From Fagopyrum homotropicum (taxonomy: Eukaryota > Streptophyta > Magnoliopsida > Caryophyllales > Polygonaceae), in assembly GCA_033239125.1 (NCBI GenBank), contig BSWB01000002.1, positions 157,156,409 to 157,220,408 on the forward strand: 64,000 nucleotides of DNA, given 5' to 3'. Within the stretch, counting starts at the first letter, position 1. The number at the start of each line of letters is the position of its first letter. Positions 10,753-20,656 of this stretch are shown piece after piece. The notes beneath the pieces are model-generated. The model searched no databases and had not been told where the DNA came from. It saw only the letters and a list, made by a program, of their open reading frames with translations. The translations under genes were made by a program, and so were the position numbers.

Positions 10753-12571
10753 TGTTACGCTAAGATTGGTAGCACAAAAAGTCTTAAATTTATAACTCGA
10801 ACTAAATCCTAAACTACCTAGCGAAACCCGCAGTGTACGGGACGTTTGTAGTAGGGATAGTACTCCGAGGTCGAACACAAAGACTAAGGTGAAATTGATT
10901 CGATTGTGATTTAGTTTAGTAAAGACCTAGGTTGAAAGGAAAGGAAGAAATAAAGAAATGAAAATCTCAAATGTTTTTGGTTGGTTTTTGGTGATCAATC
11001 AAAGATCACAATTCATGCAAGGTAAACAATCAACTAAACTATGAATCAACACAAATAAACAAGCTAAACAAGATATAGATCAAAGAAAGAAAAGACGGAT
11101 TCTAGGGGTTGGAAGTTCCGGTTATGGCATAGGACTCAAGCTATCTATTCATTCCTTGGATTAACTATGTTGGGGTTAAGTGTTTCTAGATTGGGATCAA
11201 TCACCGGGTAGGTCTCATGATCAACTAGTCCATTCCCTAGGTCTCATTACCGGGTAAGTCTCTAAGAACCTAAGGGACGAAATTCTACTCAAACCGGATT
11301 GTTGTCTAGAGATCTTACCTATCCTTACCGGGTAAGTCTTGGAAGGGAAGTCCTAAACGACTATCCTAGCACACTTAATCCAATGGCGGCTTATTAGGCT
11401 CACCACTACCTAAGGTTTGTTATCTTTGGAATCTAAGAGCAAGGATTACCGGGTAAGTCTCTCCTAACACTTAGTTGCTAACACTAGGTCACCCTAGGAT
11501 AGATTTAACTCAACAAACACTTAGGATTTCAACATTCTAACAATCTAAGACAAGATCCATCGAACCAGGGAAGATCACGGTTTGTTCTACCTAAACCACG
11601 GCCGTGGTTAGGCAAGAACTACCCGTGATTTCTAACAGAGACCACGTTTATGCACACAAGTCATCCAAAGATAAATCTAAGTCCGTCCTATCATAGCCCT
11701 AGCCATAACCATCCCTTCCTTACCCTAGAATCTCATCTATTTAGCCTACAACGTTCATAATAGAAATCGAAACAAACAAACACAAAATCATGACATCCAT
11801 TTGCAAGATGATGAAGGAAAAGAGATGAACAAGTGAACTTAAAACAAACCAAGCTGAAAATAGAATTAGAGCAACTCACAATCCTTCCAAAAGAAGGTTC
11901 AAAGGGTTCATAAAACTCTAGAAATAGAATCCGGAATTCTTCACTACAAAAATCTATCAAGGTGTGGCAATGGTGTGTGTTCTTCTCTCCTCTTGAATGG
12001 AGCTCTTCTTCTTCCTCTTTGACACTTTCCTTCCTAGAAAAACTTCTTGTTGAGAGAATATTTTTGTTAGAGAGTCATGGATAATGGAGAGCTGCTCCAA
12101 GATGATTCTCACAGCCCATGAAGGACCACTTTTATAACAAACTCGCATGAGCTGGCCACGAGAGTCGTGGCACAGCTGTCACAAGAATCTGGCAAAATCC
12201 ACGGGTGATTCCACGGCCGTGGAGTGTCAGAGAACCGTGATTCTGTGCAGAAACTTCGCCTTGGGTCATTAAGCTGTGATTTGGTGCGTGGCTAGTGTTG
12301 GCAAGGTTCCATGAGTCCTCTTTAGCCCTTAGCTTGTGTCCCAATGAGTCCGAGGGTGTGTCATCTAGATGAACGATCCTCAAACGTATCGTTTTAGCTC
12401 CTAAATCTCCCGAAATACCTATAAAACACGCACAAGTCCGTGTAGACGTCTATCTCGACAAAGTACATGAATTGAGTGCAAAACGTCGTGAACTAGTGCT
12501 AAACTATGCATGAATGAGTGAGAAATCTATCTAAATGATTACCTAAAACTAAGTCATAAATCGTGTGATCA
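10753..12571 (-). repeat. 5' LTR of element B
   Basis: This is the full-length 1819-bp LTR. It contains the TATA box at 12129-12136, the CCACGGCCGTGG motif cluster upstream of it, one further motif in the downstream half (11580-11650), and repeated ACCGGGTAAGTCT units (11200-11460). Confidence 0.92.
12129..12250 (-). promoter_or_regulatory. U3 TATA box and CCACGGCCGTGG cluster, family B
   Basis: TATAAAAG reads on the minus strand at 12129-12136. Within about 115 nt upstream are CCACGAGAGTCGTGG, the perfect palindrome CCACGGCCGTGG and a half-site CCGTGA. The left LTR keeps the same order at 2732-2850. Transcription from here would make the genomic RNA. Confidence 0.55.
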
Positions 12572-12705
12572 GGAGGCAACCACACCTCCTCCTTAAAGTA
12601 TTCTCTCCGTTGGTACCTCCAGGTGGTTTGCTTGGCCTTCGGAGGATATGGAGGAGGTAACCATTCTTCATCCTCATCATAAGAATCAGAATCGTCATAG
12701 AACAT
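12572..12705 (-). CDS. Element A family-specific protein, N-terminal part
   Basis: The frame starts at 12705 with MFYDDSDSYDEDEEWLPPPY, followed by a basic RRYQRRE-like stretch and EEVWLPP. It is interrupted by element B exactly at the duplicated GGAGG and continues at 1847. It is nearly identical to the start of the second copy (13710). The acidic opening followed by repeated WLPPP units is distinctive. I know no matching family. Confidence 0.6.
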
Positions 12706-12714
12706 GATGAACGA

Positions 12715-12830
12715 TGAAGAACACTTAAAGAACGGTTGAAGATCTTCGAAGAACTCTGAAGAACAGTTGAAGATCTTCGAATAACACCAAAGAACGCTTG
12801 AAGATCTTCAATGAACACCAAAGAGAGAAA
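12715..12830 (-). repeat. Leader repeats of element A (middle copy)
   Basis: There are three degenerate units around TTGAAGATCTTCGAA between the ORF start and the PBS. They are the diverged counterpart of 13715-13845. Confidence 0.6.
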
Positions 12831-12886
12831 AAAAAATTGTGAAGAACAATCAAGAACTTTAGTAAAGAACTTGACCTCGATCCCGA

Positions 12887-13017
12887 GCTCTGATACCAAT
12901 GATAGAAAAATGGGCGATCTAGATCGAGGAGAAACTTCAACTATTTCTTCTTGATTGTTTGAGTTGGATGAAACGTAGAACTTGGGTGGCGGAAGCGTTT
13001 GTTGAATATGTAATCCC
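12887..13017 (-). repeat. Truncated internal LTR end with PBS, family A
   Basis: GCTCTGATACCA (12887-12898) is followed by the inner end of an A-family LTR (TGATAGAAAAATGGGCG from 12900). The LTR stops after about 115 bp and is joined directly to the 3' part of another copy of the A ORF. It is more diverged than the two outer LTRs are from each other. It shows that two family members were fused. Confidence 0.7.
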
Positions 13018-13710
13018 TCAAGGTGCGGTGCTATGGAGTTTGTCCATCATGCCATAAATGGTCTTGACTTTGAATGGTGGAGGCATGCTGAAAATTTTGA
13101 AGGACAAGCCAAGTTGGAAGTCAGTTGGCAATGTAAAGACAAACATCGGATCATACGACTCTGATTTGTATTCCATCAACACGATTGTGCCGTTGTCGGA
13201 GTCAATGATTTCTTCTTTCTCAATGAGGGCTTCATCTTTGTCATCTTGAAAGTACTCTCCACATAGCGGATTGACAAGATGAATTGGAATAATCGGGGAT
13301 ACCTCCGGAATGATGATTTCTTCCTTGGCCTCTTCTAATGGATCATCACACAACGGTTCTTCTTGTTGGGCGGCCGTCATGAGGGAGGCCATTTGTGCCT
13401 TCAAAGTTTCTATCTCATGCTTTAGAGCGACATTCTCTTTGGCTAAGACGGCAACACGTTGTCGGTGTTCATGTGGATACCCATGAATGCTCTCTTTAGG
13501 CCTTGGTGTATTTGGAGGAGGCAACCACTCCTCTTGGAGACTAGGACGCCGTCGGTGGGGCCTCGGTTGGTCCGGAGGAGGCAACCACACCTCCTCCTTA
13601 AAGTATTCTCTCCGTTGGTACCTCCGGGTGGTTTGTTTGGCCTTCGGTGGATATGGAGGAGGTAACCATTCTTCATCCTCATCATAAGAATCAGAATCGT
13701 CATTATACAT
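13018..13710 (-). pseudogene. Element A family-specific protein, second copy (3' truncated)
   Basis: The start codon at 13710 gives MYNDDSDSYDEDEEWLPPPY. Three WLPPP units (VWLPPPDQPRP, EWLPPPNTPRP) are separated by basic stretches. A heptad pattern (ENVALKHEIETLKAQMASLM) and an acidic region follow, then IPIHLVNPLCGEYFQDDKDE and GTIVLMEYKSESYDPMF. The frame is open but runs into the truncated LTR at about 13018, so the C-terminus is lost. Two independent copies sharing long conserved blocks argue that the ORF was maintained by selection while the family moved. Function is unknown. The architecture would suit a scaffold or nucleic-acid-binding protein, but nothing in the sequence proves it. 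Confidence 0.6.
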
Positions 13711-13714
13711 GATG

Positions 13715-13845
13715 AACAATGAATAAACAGTTGAAGATCTTCGAAGAAAACCGAAGAACAGTTGAAGATCTTCGAAGAATACCGAAGAACAGTTGAAGAT
13801 CTTCGAAGAACAGTTGAAGATCTTCAAGAACACTGAAGAGAAAAA
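13715..13845 (-). repeat. Leader tandem repeats GAAGATCTTC, element A
   Basis: There are four units of about 24-37 bp, each containing ACAGTTGAAGATCTTCGAAGAA. The core GAAGATCTTC is a perfect palindrome. They lie between the PBS and the ORF start, where retroelements usually keep packaging or dimerisation signals. Confidence 0.7.
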
Positions 13846-13903
13846 ATTTTTTTTGATGAAGAACAATCAAGAACTTTAGTAAAGAACTTGACCTCGATCC
13901 CTC

Positions 13904-13915
13904 GCTCTGATACCA
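13904..13915 (-). other. Primer-binding site of element A (initiator tRNA-Met type)
   Basis: The minus strand reads TGGTATCAGAGC, the standard plant initiator tRNA-Met site, 1 nt inside the LTR. Confidence 0.85.
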
Positions 13916-13916
13916 A

Positions 13917-14403
13917 TGATACAAAAAGGGGCGATCTAGATTGAGGAGAAACTTCAACTACTCCTTCTTGATTGTTTGAATCGGATCAAACTATGAATTT
14001 GGGTGGCGGAAGCGTTTGGTTGATCCTTCAAAAGGATCCTCGAGATGAATGCTTGGATCAAAGACTAGATCCAAGATAGAACTTTAAGAGGATGGAGGAA
14101 GAAGTGATGCCTAAACTAAGTAAGAGGGTTTTCCTTCTCAATACTTAGTATTCAAATTAGACATGTCTTACAAATGAGTCAAGCCATCCTTATATAGTGG
14201 ATCGAGGCCATACAAAGAGTCTTAACATAAATGACGGAATTAAAAGTCGGAATTAAGTTCCGAATATGAAAAGCCTAAAATATGAAAGGTCGGAATTTAA
14301 TTCACGGAATTAAGTTCCGGAATTAAAGTTCCGAATACAAAAATACTTATTATTAAATAGCCGAATAATAATAAACGTCTTCAAAATTGTGCGGGTCCTA
14401 TCA
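13917..14403 (-). repeat. 5' LTR of element A
   Basis: This LTR is 487 bp. Compared with 473-998 it lacks about 40 bp next to its outer end but still finishes in TATCA. The TATA box is at 14188-14196 and the palindrome cluster at 14233-14338. Confidence 0.82.
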
Positions 14404-15058
14404 CTTCTTCAAGAACCTCGAGTCTTCTCAGCCTTCAAGCAAGTTCAAGAATATATGGCTCAACACTAGTATCCCCAAATGCAGATTCATCTCTTGGATT
14501 GCTTGTCACCAGACGCTCTCTACTCTCTCCAAGCATTGCCAATGGAACATTGTTGCTGACGACACCTACAAGCTTTGTGGCTCCTTCCCTGAGACTGAGC
14601 CACATCTTTGGAACATGCGTAGCTACTCTTCCACTGTCCTTGACCTTATTTCACGCTTGACCAAACTCCCGCAACCCTATCCCTATTCAAATGACCTTTG
14701 GACTTAGATTGAAGAAACAAAACCCCACAAAAATGACCTCATATCATGCACCCGTGTATCTTCAATCATGGCCTACATCTACTTCACATGGAAGACAAGA
14801 AATAACCTCATCTACAACAAGATCTTCACTTCATGCATGTGCCCATGAGACGATCCATGCTACGTAGAACTACATCTCTTGTAAGTGGAAGGATCGTTCC
14901 CCCATTCAATCAAGCGGGCTTCTTTGCTTGGCATCCACCTTATGTAATCTTCCCCTCCTAGTCATTGTAATCTTCCTCTAAGTCTAAGAGACTCTATGTA
15001 CACCCTTCATCAATATACGTAAACTTTCAAAAAAGAAACAAGAAAAAAAAAAAACAAA
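14404..15058 (+). pseudogene. LINE ORF2 zinc-binding C-terminus and 3' tail, second part
   Basis: Translation gives IWLNTSIPKCRFISWIACHQ, then CKLCG-like LCGSFPETEPHLWN, the zf-RVT zinc-binding domain typical of plant LINE ORF2 C-termini. The coding part fades near 14960. A short 3' UTR and an adenine-rich tail (15029-15058) follow. It is interpreted as the continuation of the LINE at 1-472, separated by insertion of element A. The join has lost some codons. Confidence 0.75.
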
Positions 15059-15190
15059 CTCATGTTCTCATCCACAATAACTTTACAACAACTTACCTAA
15101 AATTCAATAGAAAATAATTGTGTGACTAGTTATTTAACCACCAATTACCCAATTCTCTCTTGCTAGTTGATGCACATACTCACATTCTTC

Positions 15191-15200
15191 TATATAAAGA
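15191..15200 (+). promoter_or_regulatory. TATA box of the latex-protein pseudogene
   Basis: TATATAAAGA lies 83 nt before the ATG at 15274, followed by a pyrimidine-rich leader. This is a normal plant promoter arrangement. The stretch 15059-15190 holds nothing else I can name. Confidence 0.55.
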
Positions 15201-15273
15201 GGCCAATTTGTTCAATACATTCTCATCCTTCTCTTCCTATTTCTCACACATCTAGTAATACCTCTTCTACAAA

Positions 15274-15934
15274 ATGGGTTTGAAAGGAAAGCTCTTTGCT
15301 GAATTTGAGGCAAAATCATCCGGAGGTCTCTTGCTTCAAACCATACTTAAGAACCCTAATCACATCTCCAAATTCTCCCGGTCTCATATCCAAGCTTGCA
15401 ACCTACATCAAGGAATTTTCGAATGGCTCCGTGCTCACTCTCAACTATACTCTTAGTAAGTAAAAAAGCTTCTATTCATTAATATCCATATACGATGTGG
15501 ATATTAATGAACTTAAAAACAAGTCTTCGGGGTTCCATCCTAAAAGCAATATAATTGGAAATAGGAGGAGTAACCCTATGACTTATATGTTAGGTTTACA
15601 AAGTATCATACTGTCGATGTGGGACATTCCTCACATTAACATAACCAGACTTGTCAATTTTTCTAAATTTTATTCTTGAAGACGAATTGATACTAAAGTA
15701 TATACGATATTTGATTTTGTTTTAGGGTAGATGGAAAAGCGTATGCATCAATGAAGGTAGTAGAGAAACTAGATGAAGTAAATAAGACATTGAGCTTGAG
15801 GGAGATCGAATGAGATCTTTTAAAGAGTTACAAGACAATCCCATTTCATCTCCTTGTGAAGCCTGAATGTGACAACGTTAGTCTTATACACCGGACCATG
15901 GAGTAAGAAAAGCTTGAGGATGACGTGGTGCCTC
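15274..15934 (+). pseudogene. Major latex protein (MLP)-like, Bet v 1 family, pseudogene
   Basis: Exon 1 (15274-15455) begins MGLKGKLFAEFEAKSSG and continues through the HISKFSRSHIQACNLHQGIF region, as in MLP-like proteins. A one-base loss near 15427 moves it out of frame just before the conserved NYTL. A GT-AG intron (15456-15725) interrupts in phase 1 at the position usual for MLP genes. Exon 2 starts VDGKAYASMKVVEKLDEVNK and runs through DLLKSYKTIPFHL to MEYEKLEDDVV, with in-frame TGA and TAA. The copia LTR at 15935 replaces the last codons. Intact members are small cytosolic ligand-binding proteins of about 150 residues. This is the only remnant of a host gene I can identify here. Confidence 0.8.
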
Positions 15935-16113
15935 TGTAGGTCATATAGGTTATATCATGTAAAAAGTGGGTCTATTATGTAAATAAAATGAAGTGCTAAC
16001 TTACTCAACAAACCTAGATGCCTATGCATTGTATAAATAGAGCAGTTGTTCCCTTACATGAATATATGAGAGTTTTCGGTTCATCTTCTATACGTTTACA
16101 TGGTATCAGAGCC
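15935..16113 (+). repeat. 5' LTR and PBS of the copia element
   Basis: The LTR ends ...TTTACA at 16100 and the PBS TGGTATCAGAGCC occupies 16101-16113. TATAAATAG is at 16032-16040. The left edge (TGTAGG at 15935) is inferred from the end of latex-protein homology because no second LTR survives. Confidence 0.6.
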
Positions 16114-16210
16114 ATGGTTCTCAATTCTGATTTTTCAAAACTAAAAACACATAATTCTTCTTTCTGCTCGCATATACATACCTCTATTCCTTACCTCCAC
16201 AATCTGATCT

Positions 16211-17165
16211 ATGGCTACTCGAAAGGATGCTGGATCTGGTGATTGATCGATTGATCCGACTGTGGATCAGGTTTCATCAATCAATGTCAATGATCTTATT
16301 TACTTGTCCAATTCGGACAATCTAGGGATGCAGCTGGTTTCGATTCTATTCAATGGATTGAACTTCATTTCATGGAGAAGAAGTATTCGAATGGCTCTAG
16401 GATCTAAGAAGAAACTTTGCTGTGTTGATGGCTCGGGTGTAAAACCTGCTGTTGTAGAAGCATATAAGCTCACCGGATGGATCTGAGCTGACTATATGAT
16501 TCGATGCTAGATCTTACATTCCATGAAGTCAGGAATCGCAAAATTATTTACTTATGCAAAGTCTTCTAAGGAGTTGTGGGAGGACATCACTAAGAGGTTT
16601 GAGGTTTCTAATGCTCCTCTCATTTATCAATTCACAAAGATCTAGCATCTCATAAGCATGATACTGTCACATTAGAAATTTATTGTGGGACAATGAAGAA
16701 GTTGTGGGATGAACTCGTGATAATAGATGGTATTCCTTCTTGTTTAAGTCGAGGTTTAGCAAATTTCACATGTGACTTGCTTAAGAAAATAAATGAGAGA
16801 GAGGCTAAATTTCATGTATGCAATTTCTTATGGGATTGAATGACCAATTTGAACATGCTCGAAGCAACATTTTATCCTTAGAAACTTTACCTACAATGAA
16901 TAGAGTTTATCACATGATACTTCAAGTAGAGAAACATAAGGAGATTACTTGTCATATTCCTTCTGCACATGATTCTCTTGCTATGTCTCGATCTATTCCC
17001 TATAGACAGACAAGAGGTACTAGAAGAGACTTCAAAAAGGAGAAAATGGATAGCTTGTGTACCTATTGCAAGGAAAAGGGACATTTAAGAGACTCTTGTT
17101 CAAAACTTACCGGTCTGCCTGATTGGTCAAGAAGTTTAAAGCTAAGGATGATATAAATCCTACTT
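16211..17165 (+). pseudogene. gag: Copia gag
   Basis: The ATG at 16211 starts MATRKDAGSG. After a stop the frame gives YLSNSDNLGMQLVSILFNGL, then FISWRRSIRMALGSKKKL, the signature of plant copia gag N-termini. Further frames carry AKSSKELWEDITKRFEVSNA and, at about 17055-17100, the zinc knuckle CTYCKEKGHLRDSC (C-x2-C-x4-H-x4-C). Several in-frame stops and shifts are present between 16230 and 16820. It would form the particle shell and bind genomic RNA. Confidence 0.8.
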
Positions 17166-18776
17166 TTAATACACATTCTGTCAAATCTGCTAACAATTTG
17201 GAGGTTTTAGTTGGTGATAGTCCTCTTGAAATTTCAGATAACCACACTTCTTCTTCCTCTTCTTCGATGGATCCTGTAGTGGTGAATGTTATATATCAAG
17301 TAGTTCTCAAACTCATGATGGATAAACAATCATTTTTATCAGTAAATTTTGCAGGTATTATTACTCAACTTGTGAGCAACATTGTCAACCTGTGTACGGG
17401 GATTGTGGATTCAGGAGCCACATATCACATTGCTTTCTGCAGAGATTATTTTTCTGACCTGCACCAACTTGCTAAGCTTGTTGTCATTGGTTTGCTAGAT
17501 GGTTCCGTTAAACAGGTTCATCATCAAGGGACTGTGATTTTATCACCTTCGATCACATTGCATAATGTGTTCTACTTACCAACATTCAAGAACAATTTGC
17601 TTTCTGTCTCTAGATTGATCAATGACTTGCCTTTGAAAGTCATTTTCACTCACAATTCATGTTTATTTCAAGACCATACCAGTAGTTCTATCCTTGTTAA
17701 TGGTTACATGGAAGGAGGACTCTACAAGCTAGGAATTCTTAATTTGTAGAACTTTACAAATGCAGCATCTACTTTTCATACTGTGAGTTGTGACATGACC
17801 TTGTTTCATGTTTGTTTAGGTCATTTGTCATTATAAAAAATACATCATGTTGATACTACTCTGACTTTCAAAATACATGAGTTGAATTGTGATACTTGTG
17901 TTTTGGCTAAGCAACATAAATTGCCTTTTCTTCCTAGTAAATCACATGTTGCAGCTATTTTTGACTTGATTCATGTTGACATATGGGGTCAATATCATAT
18001 TATATCCTTATGTGGGACAAAATATTTTTTGACAGTTGTAGATGATTTTTCTCGTGCAACTTGGGCTTTCCTTATGTCTAACAAACAACAGGTGTTCAAA
18101 ATTCTCACCAACTTCATAGCTTATGTGAAGAATCATTTTCACACTACTGTCAAGACTATTAGATTAGATAATGGTGCAGAGTTTATGCAGAATCAACTTC
18201 AGTATTTTTTCCTTGCTTGAGGCATCATTCACCAGCGTTCTACCCCTTATACTCCTCAACAAAATGATAGGGTGGAGTGTAAGCATCGTCACTTACTTGA
18301 GATAGCACGAGCTCTCAAACTCCATGCAATCTTCCACTTCATTTTTGGGCAAAATGTGTCCTTATAGCTACACATCTTATTAATCCTATGCCTTCTACTG
18401 TGATTGCATGGAATTCTCCTTTTGAATTGCTGTACAATGTCAAACCTTTGTACAATCATCTTCGAATGATTGGTTGTCTATGTTTTAGTCTGCTACCTCA
18501 CAAGGATAAGTTTGGCCCTGTCTCCATTCCCTGTATTTTGTTGGGTTATCCACCTGGCCAGAAATCCAATAAACTTTTTAACCTCCAAACTCACAAAATT
18601 GTCATCAGTTGTCATGTTACTTTTCGAGAACACATTTTTCCTTTCAAACTTTCTTCATCTGATCCTATCATTTCCTCTTCTTCCCCTTCTCTTCCTTTGG
18701 TTTCTCCAGCTCCCGATCATGATTCTTCTCCTCTTTCCCTTCCTATCACATCTTCTTCTCCTTCTACTGCTCCTCC
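17166..18776 (+). pseudogene. Copia protease, GAG-pre-integrase and integrase (pol 5' part)
   Basis: The protease is recognised by IVDSGATYHI near 17402 (Asp-Ser-Gly-Ala active site). The pre-integrase zinc region shows HVCLGHLS and CDTCVLAKQHKLPF near 17890. The integrase core has HVDIWG, RLDNGAEF and RVECKHRHLLEIARAL, supplying the two Asp and one Glu. Stops at 17748, 18218, 18366 and elsewhere break it. After SLPSLPLVSPAPDHDSS-type Ser/Pro linker sequence the D1 LTR cuts it off, so no RT follows. Confidence 0.8.
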
Positions 18777-20531
18777 TGATAGCATGTATTATAGTCTATA
18801 TTTTGGGACTTGTTTAGACGTTTTATCTTCAATAATCTGCATGTTTGGATGTAAATTATGTGTTTTTATTGTCGTTTCATCTACCTTTACGGGAATCGAG
18901 GTCTGCACCAAGTTTTGTTGTAATCGTAGGTAAAATGGCACATTTTGGATCGAAATGGAGCTAAAGAAGCTAAGGAGTCATTGGAGCTACATTCAGGAGC
19001 TTAAAAGAGAACTCAGGGAGCAAGGAATTAATGAAGAAGATTTACTTTGGACCAAATTTAAGAGATTTCACATTCAGCTGAGATTCACCTCGGTCAGCTA
19101 CAGTACCACCTCAACCAAGGTGATCTTGAAGAGCGCCCCGACCGAGGCGAACACCCTGGCGCGGCGAGTTATATTTTATTTGGCTGAGATCTTTTATTTT
19201 TGGAAAGAGAGATCTTATATTTTTGGGCTGGATTTCTGGAAGGAAGATCATATATTTGCGAGATCTATTTTAGAGATAAGATATATTTTATTAGGATATT
19301 ATCTGTTTAAGATATTATTATCTTTGGAAGATAATTCTCCTATATAAAGGTTTGGATTTTCCACAAATTCAAGAACCCGCTGTCCCCGCTACACCACATT
19401 CTACACAGCAGTTAGGAAGGATTTTTGGAAGTTTGAAGATTGAAGGAAGGAAGTTCATAGCTTTGTGAGAGTTTTTGAGGGAATTTGTAAGACTTTCTTA
19501 AATTCCCTTAGTTTCATTGTCTTGTTGGATTTGTGATCCAAGGAACGCTGATTTGTTTAATATTTGATTCAGTAATTGAAGTCTTGTTCTTTAGGTTTTT
19601 GTGTTCAAATATTCATTCCCTTCTCATTTATTTGCTTATTGCTTTCATGATGATGTGTGGCTAATTTCCTTGTGCGATTCTAGGGTGATTGGCTGAAAGT
19701 TGTGGGAAAGACGATGATAGAATGATCTTAATCCCGGTAAGACCCTGAAAGCTCGAGTCTTTAATCTTAACCCTAGAACATCTCGTTCAGTCGATGAACA
19801 TCTCGGCCGGGGTGGAACTTGATTGACCGAGGTGACCTTTTCTGATCCGAAACTGAGAGTTAAGTGTTAGAGTTTGCCAAATCCTATTCTTATTACACCT
19901 TTCCTGGTTCAATGCAAGCCTAGGATAAGACTTACCCGGTGATTCCTTAGTTTGTTTACCCATGATCATAAGTGTAGGTAACAAAGGTTTATCCTTTATT
20001 GGGGTTTAAGTGTGCCTTCATCCCATCTTTGTGAGTTAGCCTAAGACTTACCCGGTAAAGGTTGATTCTATTCTATTAGGTGGCGTGTTGGTTGGAGATT
20101 ATAATTCCTTTCCTTTGTACCTTGAGACTTACCCGGTAATAGGAGCTTTGGTTTGGGATTGTGAGTAGTGAGACTTACCCGGTAATCTATTCCCACTTCA
20201 GAAACACCTTCCCTTTGCAAAATCTCAACTTTGTCCGCTTTATCTTTAGATCTTGAGTTGGAACCACAACTAGATGCTTTAATCCCTAGAATTTGCATAT
20301 TTCCTTTAATTGACCTTATTATCATCTCTTTGATTGCTTTAATCGCTTTTGTGGTTATTAGTTGCATTGACAACCTATACTTGCTTTGTTTCACCTAAGT
20401 CCCTGAGATCGACACCCCGAAATTCTTGCTTTTACTATAATTGATCCGTACACTGCGGGTTCGCATCCTCGTTTTAAGCATATTTCTTGGGATATAAATT
20501 TAAAGCTTGCACACACCATTTGGAGCGAACA
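18777..20531 (+). repeat. 5' LTR of element D1
   Basis: This 1755-bp LTR runs TGATAGC...GAACA. CCTCGGTC/GACCGAGG motifs lie at 19090-19150 and the TATA box (TATATAAAG) at about 19341. Several GACTTACCCGGT units (19927-20185) occupy the downstream half. Confidence 0.9.
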
Positions 20532-20538
20532 AGTTTTA

Positions 20539-20568
20539 TGCGCCGTTGCCGGAGACTTGGTCTAGACC
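20539..20568 (+). other. PBS of element D1 and adjacent palindrome
   Basis: TGCGCCGTTGCCGGAGAC is a mutated tRNA-Asp site. The 10-nt palindrome GGTCTAGACC follows at 20559-20568, as in D2. Confidence 0.7.
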
Positions 20569-20656
20569 GAGCCGGTTGCGGTTGTCTTTTGGGGAAATTG
20601 CCCCTGTTGCTACTAACCACTCTACTTGAGTGACTTTCGCAGGTTCTTTCTTTTAG

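Larger units (their letters stand above)
1848..12571 (-). mobile_element. Element B: Athila/Tat-like Ty3/gypsy retrotransposon
   Basis: Two related terminal sequences (1848-3174 and 10753-12571) both run TGTTACG...ATCA. The flanking 5-bp target duplications are perfect (GGAGG at 1843-1847 and 12572-12576). The primer site at 10728-10746 fits tRNA-Asp, and a PPT lies beside the left LTR. The order on the minus strand is LTR, PBS, gag, protease, RT, RNase H, integrase, about 1.7 kb without a large ORF, PPT, LTR. The gag-pol reading frame carries a TAG (9994), a frameshift near 9850, a TAA (9150) and a frameshift near 7700, so this copy is not autonomous. A third ORF is absent. By eye the LTRs agree at about 99% outside a ~490-bp deletion in the left one, indicating a recent insertion. 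Confidence 0.95.
473..14403 (-). mobile_element. Element A: small non-canonical LTR retrotransposon, rearranged, hosting element B
   Basis: Outer LTRs at 473-998 and 13917-14403 are about 98% alike by eye over roughly 480 bp. Internal to the right LTR is GCTCTGATACCA (13904-13915), the reverse complement of TGGTATCAGAGC, the initiator tRNA-Met primer site, so the element reads on the minus strand. The left LTR is bordered internally by a purine tract on the minus strand (999-1011). No gag, protease, RT or integrase is encoded, only a family-specific ORF. A third, truncated and more diverged LTR end with its own PBS lies at 12887-13017. The structure is therefore a recombinant or tandem pair, which agrees with flanks that do not form a target duplication (TACTG versus CTTCT). 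Mobility would need proteins in trans. Confidence 0.8.
15935..18776 (+). mobile_element. Ty1/copia retrotransposon, truncated
   Basis: A short LTR (15935-16100) is followed directly by TGGTATCAGAGCC and then gag, protease and integrase in copia order. The element ends inside the Ser/Pro-rich linker after integrase where the D1 LTR begins (18777). RT, RNase H and the 3' LTR are missing. The reading frame has many stops, so this is an old copy. It entered the end of the latex-protein pseudogene. Confidence 0.85.
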
